From contig DITX01000176.1 of the NCBI GenBank assembly GCA_002422225.1, positions 1 to 17,207 on the forward strand: a stretch of 17,207 nucleotides of DNA, given 5' to 3'. Below the pieces are notes generated by a model. The model was given only the letters and a program-made list of their open reading frames with translations, was not told where the DNA came from and searched no databases. The position numbers and the translations under genes were made by a program. The first letter of the stretch is position 1; every line of letters starts with the position of its first letter. Below, piece after piece: positions 1-6,492 of the stretch. The DNA comes from Gammaproteobacteria bacterium UBA6173. GTDB lineage: Bacteria; Pseudomonadota; Gammaproteobacteria; Pseudomonadales; Pseudohongiellaceae.

Positions 1-6
1 GCGAGG

Positions 7-35
7 AACAATAAAGACGCCGAAGGCGTCGTTCC
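7..35 (-). terminator. Probable Rho-independent terminator of the sigma/anti-sigma operon
   Basis: Read on the minus strand, a perfect 6-bp stem (GACGCC/GGCGTC, loop TTC, positions 16-30) is followed by the T-rich stretch TTTATTGTT. It lies 50 nt past the stop of the anti-sigma gene. A short outer repeat (GGAAC at 5-9, GTTCC at 31-35) could extend the structure. The T-run is interrupted, so strength is uncertain. Confidence 0.55.
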
Positions 36-79
36 GAGGAGTGCCCCGGTTACCGCCGTGCTCACCAGAGGTAAAAAAA

Positions 80-766
80 TCAGTGACTAAACCACGACAA
101 ACGATATTGCACAAAAGGCTCCATCAACCGATACCACAAAGAACTCGGCTTCACCGGCCGCTCCAGACTCACCAGACAGATACAATCCGTATCCAGCGTC
201 GCCGTTGGCTGGTGCCGCTCACCAGCATGACGTACAACAAAATCACCGCGCACATACTTACCGTCAGCATCCGAGAAACTGCCCTTCAACAACACGGTAA
301 TCTCTTCGCCGCGATGCTCATGCTCAGGCATCGGTCGCCCGGCCTTGATGTCATAAATAGCAGTCTGGCGACGCTTGCAACCAACATCCATGGGCGCGAT
401 TCGCAGCGAACCTCCCAGCTTGATCCAGTTCAGGTCTTGCAGATTGCCGCCGGCGAGTTTTTCAACAACCCGTGGAATTCCGGAGGAAGCGAGCGCAGGC
501 CTGCCTGCTCGGACCATACTTTCCTGGAGGGCTGCAGGCTCAGCTGAATCGATACGCTGCATCAGACTTTCAAAGCCATCTTGCTCATCAGCAATCGGTT
601 CTAACCTTGCCATCATCTGGGCAGCAACGTCACTGAGTTGTTGCACGTGAGCGCGGCATTTGCCACAAAATTCAAGATGCGCAGCAACACATACTGCTTC
701 TGACATTGCCAGACTGCCTGCGGCGAAATCTGTCAAAAATTTTGAGTCCGGGTGAAAAGAGACCAT
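80..766 (-). CDS. chrR: ChrR-type zinc-binding cupin anti-sigma factor
   Basis: A 228-aa cytoplasmic anti-sigma factor expected to hold the adjacent ECF sigma factor inactive until singlet oxygen or organic peroxides appear. The N-terminal zinc anti-sigma domain has His5, His30, Cys34 and Cys37, matching the H/H/C/C set of Rhodobacter ChrR at a one-residue offset. The C-terminal cupin domain has His149-x-His151-x3-Glu155 and His185. These match the ChrR cupin metal ligands at a constant offset of eight, and Cys195-x-Cys197 matches its C-terminal Cys pair at the same offset. The spacing identity makes the family call strong. The gene lies 50 bp downstream of the sigma gene on the same strand, so the two are very probably co-transcribed. 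The inducing signal is inferred from the family. Confidence 0.9.
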   Translation of the reverse strand: MVSFHPDSKFLTDFAAGSLAMSEAVCVAAHLEFCGKCRAHVQQLSDVAAQMMARLEPIADEQDGFESLMQRIDSAEPAALQESMVRAGRPALASSGIPRVVEKLAGGNLQDLNWIKLGGSLRIAPMDVGCKRRQTAIYDIKAGRPMPEHEHRGEEITVLLKGSFSDADGKYVRGDFVVRHAGERHQPTATLDTDCICLVSLERPVKPSSLWYRLMEPFVQYRLSWFSH

Positions 767-816
767 TTTATTACCTGAAAAATTAAATAAGCTGCTTAAG
801 CCTTGTTGTCGGAATA

Positions 817-1458
817 CTATCGGTCTATCAGTATCTGCATTTTATTCAGTGCCAATCGGATCCGGGATTTGACAGTACCAAGCGGTAAGCCCAATTCCTC
901 TGCAACTTCATTGTGCGACTTGCCTTCCATAAATGCCTTGTAGAGCACCTGCACCTGCTCTTCCGGCAAAGTTGCCATCGCTTGCTTGATGACTTGTTCA
1001 GCACGACGCTGCTGCATGTCGACCAGGGGCTCAGGCGATTCAGCCTCATGCCAGATATCTTCGATATCAATCTCACGGTTGTTGCGGTCATTGCGCCGGA
1101 TAAAATCGATACGCGTGTTTCGCGCAATCGTGAATATCCATGTATTGACGCTGGCTTTGGCCGGGTTAAAAGATGCAGCTTTGTTCCACACCTTGATTAA
1201 CACTTCTTGCGTAATTTCTTCGGCCTCAGCCCGATTTGCCCCTGACCCCATACTCTTGAGCAAAAAAGCTCTGATTAGGGGGGTAAAGTGCTTGTACAGC
1301 AATTGAAATGCCGCCCTGTCGCGCTTGACCGCGACCAGACGCACATTTTCAGCCCATACGTCGGGCACAGAACTTCGTGTCAATTGTGTTGCTACACTGT
1401 CCATATCGTCTTTGTTATCCACGTGGATTCCGGTTAGCGCGTCTACAGATGCCATCAT
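817..1458 (-). CDS. rpoE: ECF sigma factor of the RpoE/ChrR (ECF11-like) group
   Basis: An RNA polymerase sigma-70 family factor of the extracytoplasmic-function type. Region 2 runs from AFQLLYKHF through the AEEITQEVLIKVW and TWIFTIARN motifs; region 4 is the helix-turn-helix with SHNEVAEELGLPLGTVKSRI near the C-terminus. The pairing with a ChrR-type anti-sigma factor places it in the ECF11-like group. The frame is open up to an ATG at 1506, but a TGATCC-type promoter on the minus strand (1505-1476) lies over that start and predicts transcription from about 1469. I therefore prefer the double ATG at 1458/1455, although it has no good RBS. A GTG at 1422 preceded by GGAA is an alternative. Self-regulation through TGATCC is likely. 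Confidence 0.9.
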   Translation of the reverse strand: MMASVDALTGIHVDNKDDMDSVATQLTRSSVPDVWAENVRLVAVKRDRAAFQLLYKHFTPLIRAFLLKSMGSGANRAEAEEITQEVLIKVWNKAASFNPAKASVNTWIFTIARNTRIDFIRRNDRNNREIDIEDIWHEAESPEPLVDMQQRRAEQVIKQAMATLPEEQVQVLYKAFMEGKSHNEVAEELGLPLGTVKSRIRLALNKMQILIDR

Positions 1459-1475
1459 TTTTAGCGTAGACCACT

Positions 1476-1505
1476 CTTCTACGCAAGCGCTCATGACTCG
1501 GATCA
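1476..1505 (-). promoter_or_regulatory. Predicted ECF promoter for the sigma/chrR operon
   Basis: On the minus strand TGATCC (1505-1500) is followed by 18 bp and then TAGAAG (1481-1476). TGATCC is the -35 element known for Rhodobacter RpoE promoters; the -10 match is looser. Its geometry mirrors that of the divergent promoter at 1528-1557. Confidence 0.6.
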
Positions 1506-1527
1506 CCCTTCTTGCAAGCGCGTGTTT

Positions 1528-1557
1528 TGATCCACCTGATTGCAGCTGCCGTATCTA
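1528..1557 (+). promoter_or_regulatory. Predicted ECF promoter for the lipid-modification operon
   Basis: TGATCC (1528-1533), an 18-bp spacer and TATCTA (1552-1557), with the first gene starting at 1598. The -35 hexamer matches the RpoE/ChrR-regulon element exactly and its spacing equals that of the opposite-strand promoter. The two -35 boxes are 22 bp apart and enclose the palindrome CTTGCAAG (1511-1518). Confidence 0.65.
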
Positions 1558-1597
1558 ATCCTAACCAGCACACGCTTACCCCTCAGAGTTTAAATAA

Positions 1598-2056
1598 ATG
1601 GCCACCGACATGAATTCAGTCAGCGATAATTTGCGAACCGCTTTACTGAACGACTTCAAGAACTTCTACCGCAATCCCAGCGTCGCATCGCTTGAAAACA
1701 TTCAGCGCGTTTACACTCAGGACGTGGAATTTCGGGACCCGGCACACGCTCTGCATGGTCGCCTGGCTGTAAAAAATTACTTGCGTAGCCTGTATGCCAG
1801 CACCAAATACATAAAATTTGACTACCTGGAGGAGCAGATTGGTGAACATACGGCAACCATCGTCTGGCAGATGACTTTTAGCCATACCAGCCTCAACAGC
1901 GGAAATCCCGTAGAAGTACGAGGGGTTACGCTGATTCGGTTTACTGACCGCATTTATTACCATGAAGACTTCTTTGATCTCGGCGCCATGCTTTATCAGC
2001 ATGTGCCGGTACTTGGATCTGTGATCCGCTACATTAATAATCGGCTAAGCGCATAG
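1598..2056 (+). CDS. NTF2/SnoaL-like protein, first gene of the ECF-regulated operon
   Basis: A 152-aa protein with the size and pattern of the NTF2-like (SnoaL, nuclear transport factor 2) alpha+beta cone fold: an N-terminal helix, then VYTQDVEFRDPAHALHG, where the DP..H pattern is typical, and a C-terminal strand pair ending in YYHEDFFDLGAMLYQHVPVLG. The family includes small isomerases, hydratases and non-catalytic binding proteins, so the reaction is unknown. The gene opens the operon under the predicted TGATCC promoter and ends 30 bp before the likely SDR start. NTF2-like genes recur in rpoE-chrR-cfa neighbourhoods, which supports a part in the same lipid process. The RBS is weak, and an ATG at 1610 is an alternative start. 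Confidence 0.8.
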   Translation: MATDMNSVSDNLRTALLNDFKNFYRNPSVASLENIQRVYTQDVEFRDPAHALHGRLAVKNYLRSLYASTKYIKFDYLEEQIGEHTATIVWQMTFSHTSLNSGNPVEVRGVTLIRFTDRIYYHEDFFDLGAMLYQHVPVLGSVIRYINNRLSA

Positions 2057-2086
2057 TTGTTTGCCTCTCCGCCATCTGGGTATGAC

Positions 2087-2887
2087 ATGAGTAGCAATGA
2101 ATACAGCAGTCACAATGTCTGGATAACCGGCGCAGGGTCCGGGATTGGGCGTGCTCTGGCTCTGCATTACGCTGCACAAGGTGCGCATGTGGTGATCAGT
2201 GGCCGCACCTTGGACAAACTCCACGAGGTACGTGATGCTGGGGCATCACTACCGGGCCAGATCAGTTGCCTGCCCTTTGACGTGACAGATGCCGAGTCCG
2301 TTAACAGCACCAGCGAGGCGCTGCGATCAATTGTTCCTCATCTGGATCTGGCGATATTGAACGCTGGCACCTGCGAGTACATAAAGAAGGGCTATCTTGA
2401 TCCAACACTTTTCCGACGCGTTATGGATACCAACTTTTTTGGTTTTATTCATTCAATCAATGCCGCCCTTCCGTTGCTGAAAGCAGCCAGCACTAAACCG
2501 CACCTCGCGGGTGTCTGCAGCCTAGCGGCATTTATCGGATTTCCTCGCGCGGAGGCTTACGGCGCTTCCAAAGCGGCAGCCCGCTACCTATTGCATTCAG
2601 TTCGCACCGATTACAGCGGTCTGATGGATGTGACTGTGATTAACCCAGGCTTTGTCACCACGCCGATGACCGCCGCCAACGACTTCCCAATGCCGTTTGA
2701 AATGGAGGCAGAAAACGCAGCACTGCGAATTGCCTCAGCACTCAAAAAACGGCCTCTGGAATACAATTTCCCGAACCGGTTGACCTGGGTATTGCGATTG
2801 GCACAACTGTTTAATGGCATCTGGTACCGACAGATCAGCAAACAACGCAGAACTGATAATGCCGCCAAGAGGAGAACAGCGGAATGA
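2087..2887 (+). CDS. Short-chain dehydrogenase/reductase (SDR)
   Basis: A 266-aa classical SDR, an NAD(P)-dependent oxidoreductase. It shows the cofactor glycine motif TGAGSGIG (residues 14-21), the structural NAG (92-94), a catalytic Ser at 145 (CSLAAF) and the Tyr158-x3-Lys162 pair in YGASK. The motif INPGFVTTPM follows, typical of the substrate loop region. The substrate is not evident; the context suggests an acyl or lipid intermediate. The frame is open from a TTG at 2057, but the ATG at 2087 gives a normal SDR N-terminus with the glycine motif near residue 14. The stop overlaps the start of the next gene by 4 bp (ATGA), so translation is probably coupled. Confidence 0.88.
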   Translation: MSSNEYSSHNVWITGAGSGIGRALALHYAAQGAHVVISGRTLDKLHEVRDAGASLPGQISCLPFDVTDAESVNSTSEALRSIVPHLDLAILNAGTCEYIKKGYLDPTLFRRVMDTNFFGFIHSINAALPLLKAASTKPHLAGVCSLAAFIGFPRAEAYGASKAAARYLLHSVRTDYSGLMDVTVINPGFVTTPMTAANDFPMPFEMEAENAALRIASALKKRPLEYNFPNRLTWVLRLAQLFNGIWYRQISKQRRTDNAAKRRTAE

Positions 2888-3654
2888 ACAGCGCCATCTA
2901 CACTGGCATAGTGAGGCATAGACGCTTACACCCGGTACTGCATCACTTCAGATACCGCGTGTTTATGATGTACCTCGATCTGGATGAATTGAGAACCGTG
3001 TTTGATAACTCGTGGTGCTGGTCTGCGCGCAATCCAGCCATAGCATGGTTCCGCCGCAAAGACTTTCTCAATCCTGAGACCCCTGACTTAAAACAGGCGG
3101 TGCTGGACTGCGTGCAGGCATCGAGCGGCGAACGCCCGGAAGGCGCTGTGTGCGTGCTCAGCAACTTGCGTTACTTTGGGTATTTGATTAACCCAATTAC
3201 CTGCTACTACGTGTTTGGAAAAGACGGAGCATTGCGTTTTGTAGTTGCAGAGGTAACCAATACCCCCTGGGGTGAGAGTACGCATTACGTCATCCCCTGC
3301 GGTAGTAGCTCCGGCGGAGTTTTCAGCTTTGAAAAGCAAATGCACGTGTCACCTTTTATGCCTATGGACATGACCTATCGTTGGCGCAGCTCCTCACCTG
3401 ACCAGCGGTTGAATCTGAATCTCCAGAACTGGCAGACCGATCGTCAAGTTTTTAATGCCAGCCTGTCGTTGCAAAAGCAGGCTCTTACGCCCGGCAACCT
3501 GAGGCGCATGCTCTTGCTGTTTCCACTGATGACCGTTCAAGTGTTGGTTGCCATCTACTGGCAAGCTTTAAAATTATTTTTCAAAAAAGTGCCTTTTGTG
3601 GCGCACACCGCTCATGTTCCACCTGCGATAACACAAAGAGATAAGCCATTATGA
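2884..3654 (+). CDS. DUF1365 family protein
   Basis: A 256-aa member of DUF1365, recognised from its N-terminus (SAIYTGIVRHRRLHPVLHHF, then FRYRVFMMYLDLDEL) and the conserved blocks NLRYFGYLINPITCYYVF and VAEVTNTPWGESTHYV. Biochemical function is not established for the family. Its genes are regularly found next to CFA-synthase-type methyltransferases, and often next to an FAD-dependent oxidoreductase, in ChrR-regulated loci. Here the gene overlaps both the upstream SDR and the downstream methyltransferase by 4 bp. That arrangement argues for a shared pathway acting on membrane fatty acids. A hydrophobic stretch near residues 205-225 (MLLLFPLMTVQVLVAIYW) could contact the membrane. Confidence 0.88.
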   Translation: MNSAIYTGIVRHRRLHPVLHHFRYRVFMMYLDLDELRTVFDNSWCWSARNPAIAWFRRKDFLNPETPDLKQAVLDCVQASSGERPEGAVCVLSNLRYFGYLINPITCYYVFGKDGALRFVVAEVTNTPWGESTHYVIPCGSSSGGVFSFEKQMHVSPFMPMDMTYRWRSSSPDQRLNLNLQNWQTDRQVFNASLSLQKQALTPGNLRRMLLLFPLMTVQVLVAIYWQALKLFFKKVPFVAHTAHVPPAITQRDKPL

Positions 3655-4985
3655 AATCTCCTGGTAACCGTCAAACTGGCGCAGTTCAAACAGCTGCGCG
3701 ACAACAGGCTTTAGACGTTGATCAACGCTCACCTGTCCAAAACTTTATGAGCCACACGACGCGCATTCAACGCATCGCAAGACACCTGCTATTCAGAAAA
3801 TTATCACAGATCAGCTCAGGAAGAATTGTGATTGATGAAGGCACCACCGTGCACAGCTTTGGAGAAACAAACACAGAGGCCCTGACGGCGCACGTGATTG
3901 TGTCGCATCCGGCTTTTTATCCTGCCGTCGCCTTTAACGGCAGTATCGGCGGAGGGGAGTCCTACATGCTGCAACACTGGCATACGCCGGATCTGGTGAC
4001 CCTGGTGCGCATCATGGTCATTAACATGAGCATATTGGATGCATTGGATGGCGGAAAGGCAGCGATTGCCAGATTTATGGACAAGATCATGCATCTTCGT
4101 AATCGCAATACGATTGCCGGATCACGTAAAAATATTTCCGCACACTACGATTTGAGTAATGAGTTTTTTGCTGCTTTTCTTGACCCTACCATGATGTATT
4201 CTTCTGCTATTTTTCGTGACGAACAGCAGTCATTACATGAAGCATCAATTAACAAACTAAACCATATCTGTAAACGCCTACAACTCAAACCAAGTGACCA
4301 TTTGATTGAAATCGGCACAGGTTGGGGTTCCATGGCAATTCATGCTGCCAGACATTTCGGCTGTAAAGTGACCACCACTACCATTTCACAAGAGCAATTT
4401 AAACACGCCAGCGAACGTGTCAAAGCAGAAGGTCTTGAAAATCAGGTAGAACTACTTTTGAAAGACTACCGCGAACTCACAGGCAAATACGATAAACTGG
4501 TTTCTATTGAAATGATTGAGGCCGTCGGGCATGAATACTTTGCCAACTACTTTGAAAAATGCTCGTCACTCTTGAAACCGGATGGCCTGATGCTGATACA
4601 GGCCATCACGATTTCAGATCAACGCTACGAATCAGCTAAACGCACGGTTGATTTTATCCAGCGTTATATTTTCCCGGGCGGCTGCCTGCCCAGCAACAGT
4701 GTCATCGCAGCACATGTTGCCAAAAACACTGATCTGCAGATTGTAGGGCTGGAAGACATCACGCGCGATTATGCGATGACGCTCGAGCGCTGGCGAAGAA
4801 CTTTCCTGAGCAAGCTCAAGGATATTCAGGCGCAAGGCTTTGGGCCTGATTTTATCAGAATGTGGGACTACTATCTGGCATATTGCCAAGGCGGATTTAT
4901 GGAACGTGTCATCCACACCGCACAGATTGTCATGGCAAAACCTCAACACCGTATACAGGCATTGCACGCGAGAATTCCAAAATGA
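3651..4985 (+). CDS. cfa: Cyclopropane-fatty-acyl-phospholipid synthase family methyltransferase
   Basis: A 444-aa SAM-dependent methyltransferase of the CFA synthase family, which alkylates double bonds of unsaturated acyl chains in membrane phospholipids. The SAM-binding loop is IEIGTGWGSMAIHAA (residues 219-233), and the family motifs AHYDLSNEFF (164-173), EMIEAVG (287-293) and RYIFPGGCLPS (338-348) are present. By alignment to E. coli Cfa, Glu239, Ile268 and Tyr317 are kept (Glu290, Ile319, Tyr374). Cys139 is Ser185 and His266 is Gln317, so two ligands of the bicarbonate site differ. The product may therefore be a methylated or furan-type acyl chain rather than a cyclopropane. It is translationally coupled to its neighbours and probably induced by the ECF factor. 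Confidence 0.9.
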   Translation: MKSPGNRQTGAVQTAARQQALDVDQRSPVQNFMSHTTRIQRIARHLLFRKLSQISSGRIVIDEGTTVHSFGETNTEALTAHVIVSHPAFYPAVAFNGSIGGGESYMLQHWHTPDLVTLVRIMVINMSILDALDGGKAAIARFMDKIMHLRNRNTIAGSRKNISAHYDLSNEFFAAFLDPTMMYSSAIFRDEQQSLHEASINKLNHICKRLQLKPSDHLIEIGTGWGSMAIHAARHFGCKVTTTTISQEQFKHASERVKAEGLENQVELLLKDYRELTGKYDKLVSIEMIEAVGHEYFANYFEKCSSLLKPDGLMLIQAITISDQRYESAKRTVDFIQRYIFPGGCLPSNSVIAAHVAKNTDLQIVGLEDITRDYAMTLERWRRTFLSKLKDIQAQGFGPDFIRMWDYYLAYCQGGFMERVIHTAQIVMAKPQHRIQALHARIPK

Positions 4986-5734
4986 ACCGACCTCGAACGA
5001 TTCAATATTGCTTACTGATCGTCGCCGGACTGCTCTGGCAGAGTAGTTACAGCGCTAACGACGAAGCTAACTTGTGGGCCATTGGTACGGCATGGACACC
5101 CGACAAATCAGACGTGCTTTACCGAGAGTATCATTTTGCCGAAAATCCCGATCTGGACCTGACTACTCGTGTTCAATACCGCCGACCGGATGGCAGCGTG
5201 TTTGCCGAAAAGACTATTGATTACTCTCGGTCACTGACTGCCCCAGAAATACAACATGTCGACTACCGCAATTCCGCAAGAATTAACACGGAGTTTTTGG
5301 ACGATGCGCGGTCAGCGATGATCAAAGTGGGCTTTCAGGCACATGACAGTGAACGCTATCGGGAAGAACTGCTGACGTACCGCGAAACCGTAGTTGTGGA
5401 TGCAGGTTTTGATCCGTTTGTACGCAAGCATTGGCAGTCATTGATTGCCGGGACATCCGTTGGTGCGGCCATGCTGGTCCCCTCGCGACTGGACACGGTG
5501 AGAATCAGCCTGACTAAAACTGATCACGGATTCTGCGATGTTGATAATGCAGATATCTACTGCTTTGTGGCCCGGCCCGCCGGCATGTTGCGCGCCGTTG
5601 GCTGGTTTGTCGACCCGATATACATTGGTTATGACAAGGACTCTAAACGACTCAAAAACTTTAATGGCATCAGCAACCTACGCGATGACAACAACCAAAC
5701 CCGTACCGTACTGATCAGCTTTGAGTACTTCTGA
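4982..5734 (+). CDS. Exported protein of unknown function, last gene of the lipid operon
   Basis: A 250-aa protein I do not recognise. The ATG at 4982 overlaps the methyltransferase stop (ATGA), which fixes the start; the frame stays open upstream to 4862, but that part overlaps the methyltransferase. The N-terminus is a signal peptide: basic RPRTIQY, a hydrophobic core CLLIVAGLLW, then SSYSAND with likely cleavage after Ala25. Mature features include a YREYHFAEN segment and FDPFVRKHWQSLIAGTSV, two cysteines about eight residues apart (GFCDVDNADIYCF) that could form a disulfide in the periplasm, and a final aromatic residue (ISFEYF), as in some outer-membrane proteins. Its position suggests a periplasmic or envelope role linked to acyl-chain modification. 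Confidence 0.85.
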   Translation: MNRPRTIQYCLLIVAGLLWQSSYSANDEANLWAIGTAWTPDKSDVLYREYHFAENPDLDLTTRVQYRRPDGSVFAEKTIDYSRSLTAPEIQHVDYRNSARINTEFLDDARSAMIKVGFQAHDSERYREELLTYRETVVVDAGFDPFVRKHWQSLIAGTSVGAAMLVPSRLDTVRISLTKTDHGFCDVDNADIYCFVARPAGMLRAVGWFVDPIYIGYDKDSKRLKNFNGISNLRDDNNQTRTVLISFEYF

Positions 5735-5780
5735 GTGAATCTGCATAAAATCTTTAAGTCGGTTTTTGAGTGGCCTAGGG

Positions 5781-5807
5781 TATAATCCCGCGCCTCAAGC
5801 GGAGGAG
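5781..5807 (+). promoter_or_regulatory. -10 element and strong RBS ahead of the DUF2889 gene
   Basis: A perfect TATAAT (5781-5786) and a consensus GGAGGAG (5801-5807) stand before the ATG at 5814. No good -35 hexamer is seen at 16-18 bp spacing. The elements separate this gene from the upstream operon and fix its start. Confidence 0.5.
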
Positions 5808-5813
5808 CAACCC

Positions 5814-6410
5814 ATGCCTATACCCAACCCCGTAGCACGGGAACATATCCACACACGCAAAGTCAATTTTGAAGGCTTTGAACGTGAGGATGGTCGTTTT
5901 GATATCGAGGCCCATCTGATTGATACAAAAACTTATGCCTTCAGCAATAACTGGCGGGGCACTATAGAGCCCGGCGTCGCCTTGCACGAGATGTTGCTGC
6001 GCGTGACCATCAATGACAAGTTTGTGATTGAGGATATCGAAGCCGCCACCGACAACAGTCCGTTTGCAATCTGCCCGGACATCGCGATTGACTATAAAAA
6101 GTTGATCGGGGTTACCATGGGGCCAGGCTGGCGCAATATGATCCGCAGTCGACTCGGCGGCTTAAAAGGCTGCACACACCTCACTGAGTTGTTATACCCC
6201 ATGGCGACGGTCGCCATTCAGACCATACGACCCTTGCAGAACCACCGTCGTCGCAAAGCCGACTCCGACAGTCGCCATCATGCTGGCAAACCTTTTGTCC
6301 TGAACACCTGCCACGCCTGGGCAGAATATTCGCCGGTGGTAAAAGAAAATGCGCCAGACTATTATGTACCGCGTGAACAGAGTGAGCTGATTGCCACTGA
6401 CAGCGAGTAA
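5814..6410 (+). CDS. DUF2889 family protein
   Basis: A 198-aa protein of the DUF2889 family, recognised from the pattern near residues 17-40 (KVNFEGFEREDGRFDIEAHL, then IDTKTYAF) and the later block GCTHLTELLYPMATVAIQT. The family is common in Proteobacteria and has no established function. The ATG at 5814 sits 6 bp after a consensus RBS; an upstream TTG at 5766 in the same frame lies ahead of the -10 element and is unlikely. No signal peptide or membrane segment is seen, so it should be cytoplasmic. It is convergent with the sensor kinase gene, with a large palindrome between them. I see no link to the lipid operon beyond position. Confidence 0.85.
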   Translation: MPIPNPVAREHIHTRKVNFEGFEREDGRFDIEAHLIDTKTYAFSNNWRGTIEPGVALHEMLLRVTINDKFVIEDIEAATDNSPFAICPDIAIDYKKLIGVTMGPGWRNMIRSRLGGLKGCTHLTELLYPMATVAIQTIRPLQNHRRRKADSDSRHHAGKPFVLNTCHAWAEYSPVVKENAPDYYVPREQSELIATDSE

Positions 6411-6418
6411 ATGGAACA

Positions 6419-6472
6419 AAGGGGTCGGGGCACATTTCCTTCGGAAATATTCTCCGCCCCCTGACACCCCTT
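6419..6472. repeat. REP-like palindrome between convergent genes
   Basis: A long imperfect inverted repeat. The outer arms AAGGGGT and ACCCCTT frame GGGGC/GCCCC blocks and a perfect inner stem ATTTCC/GGAAAT (6434-6439, 6443-6448) around a TTC loop. The GGGGTC...GACNCCCC architecture with a TTC-looped core resembles the REP palindromes mobilised by RAYT transposases in gammaproteobacteria. It fills the space between two gene 3' ends and may also end transcription from both sides. Only one copy is in this window. Confidence 0.6.
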
Positions 6473-6492
6473 CACGTTAAACCCAGGCCCCG

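Noticed and set aside
41..547. 168-codon plus-strand open frame at the window start
   Set aside because: It is antisense to the chrR-type gene, whose metal-ligand pattern proves the minus strand coding.
2398..2403. Further TGATCC hexamers inside coding regions (for example in the SDR gene, near 5410, 11828, 12835 and 16048)
   Set aside because: They lie inside genes without a suitable -10 or a downstream start, as expected by chance for a six-base word.
6181..6467. Two minus-strand open frames over the DUF2889 3' end and the REP-like palindrome
   Set aside because: They have no RBS and no family resemblance, and they overlap a well-supported gene.
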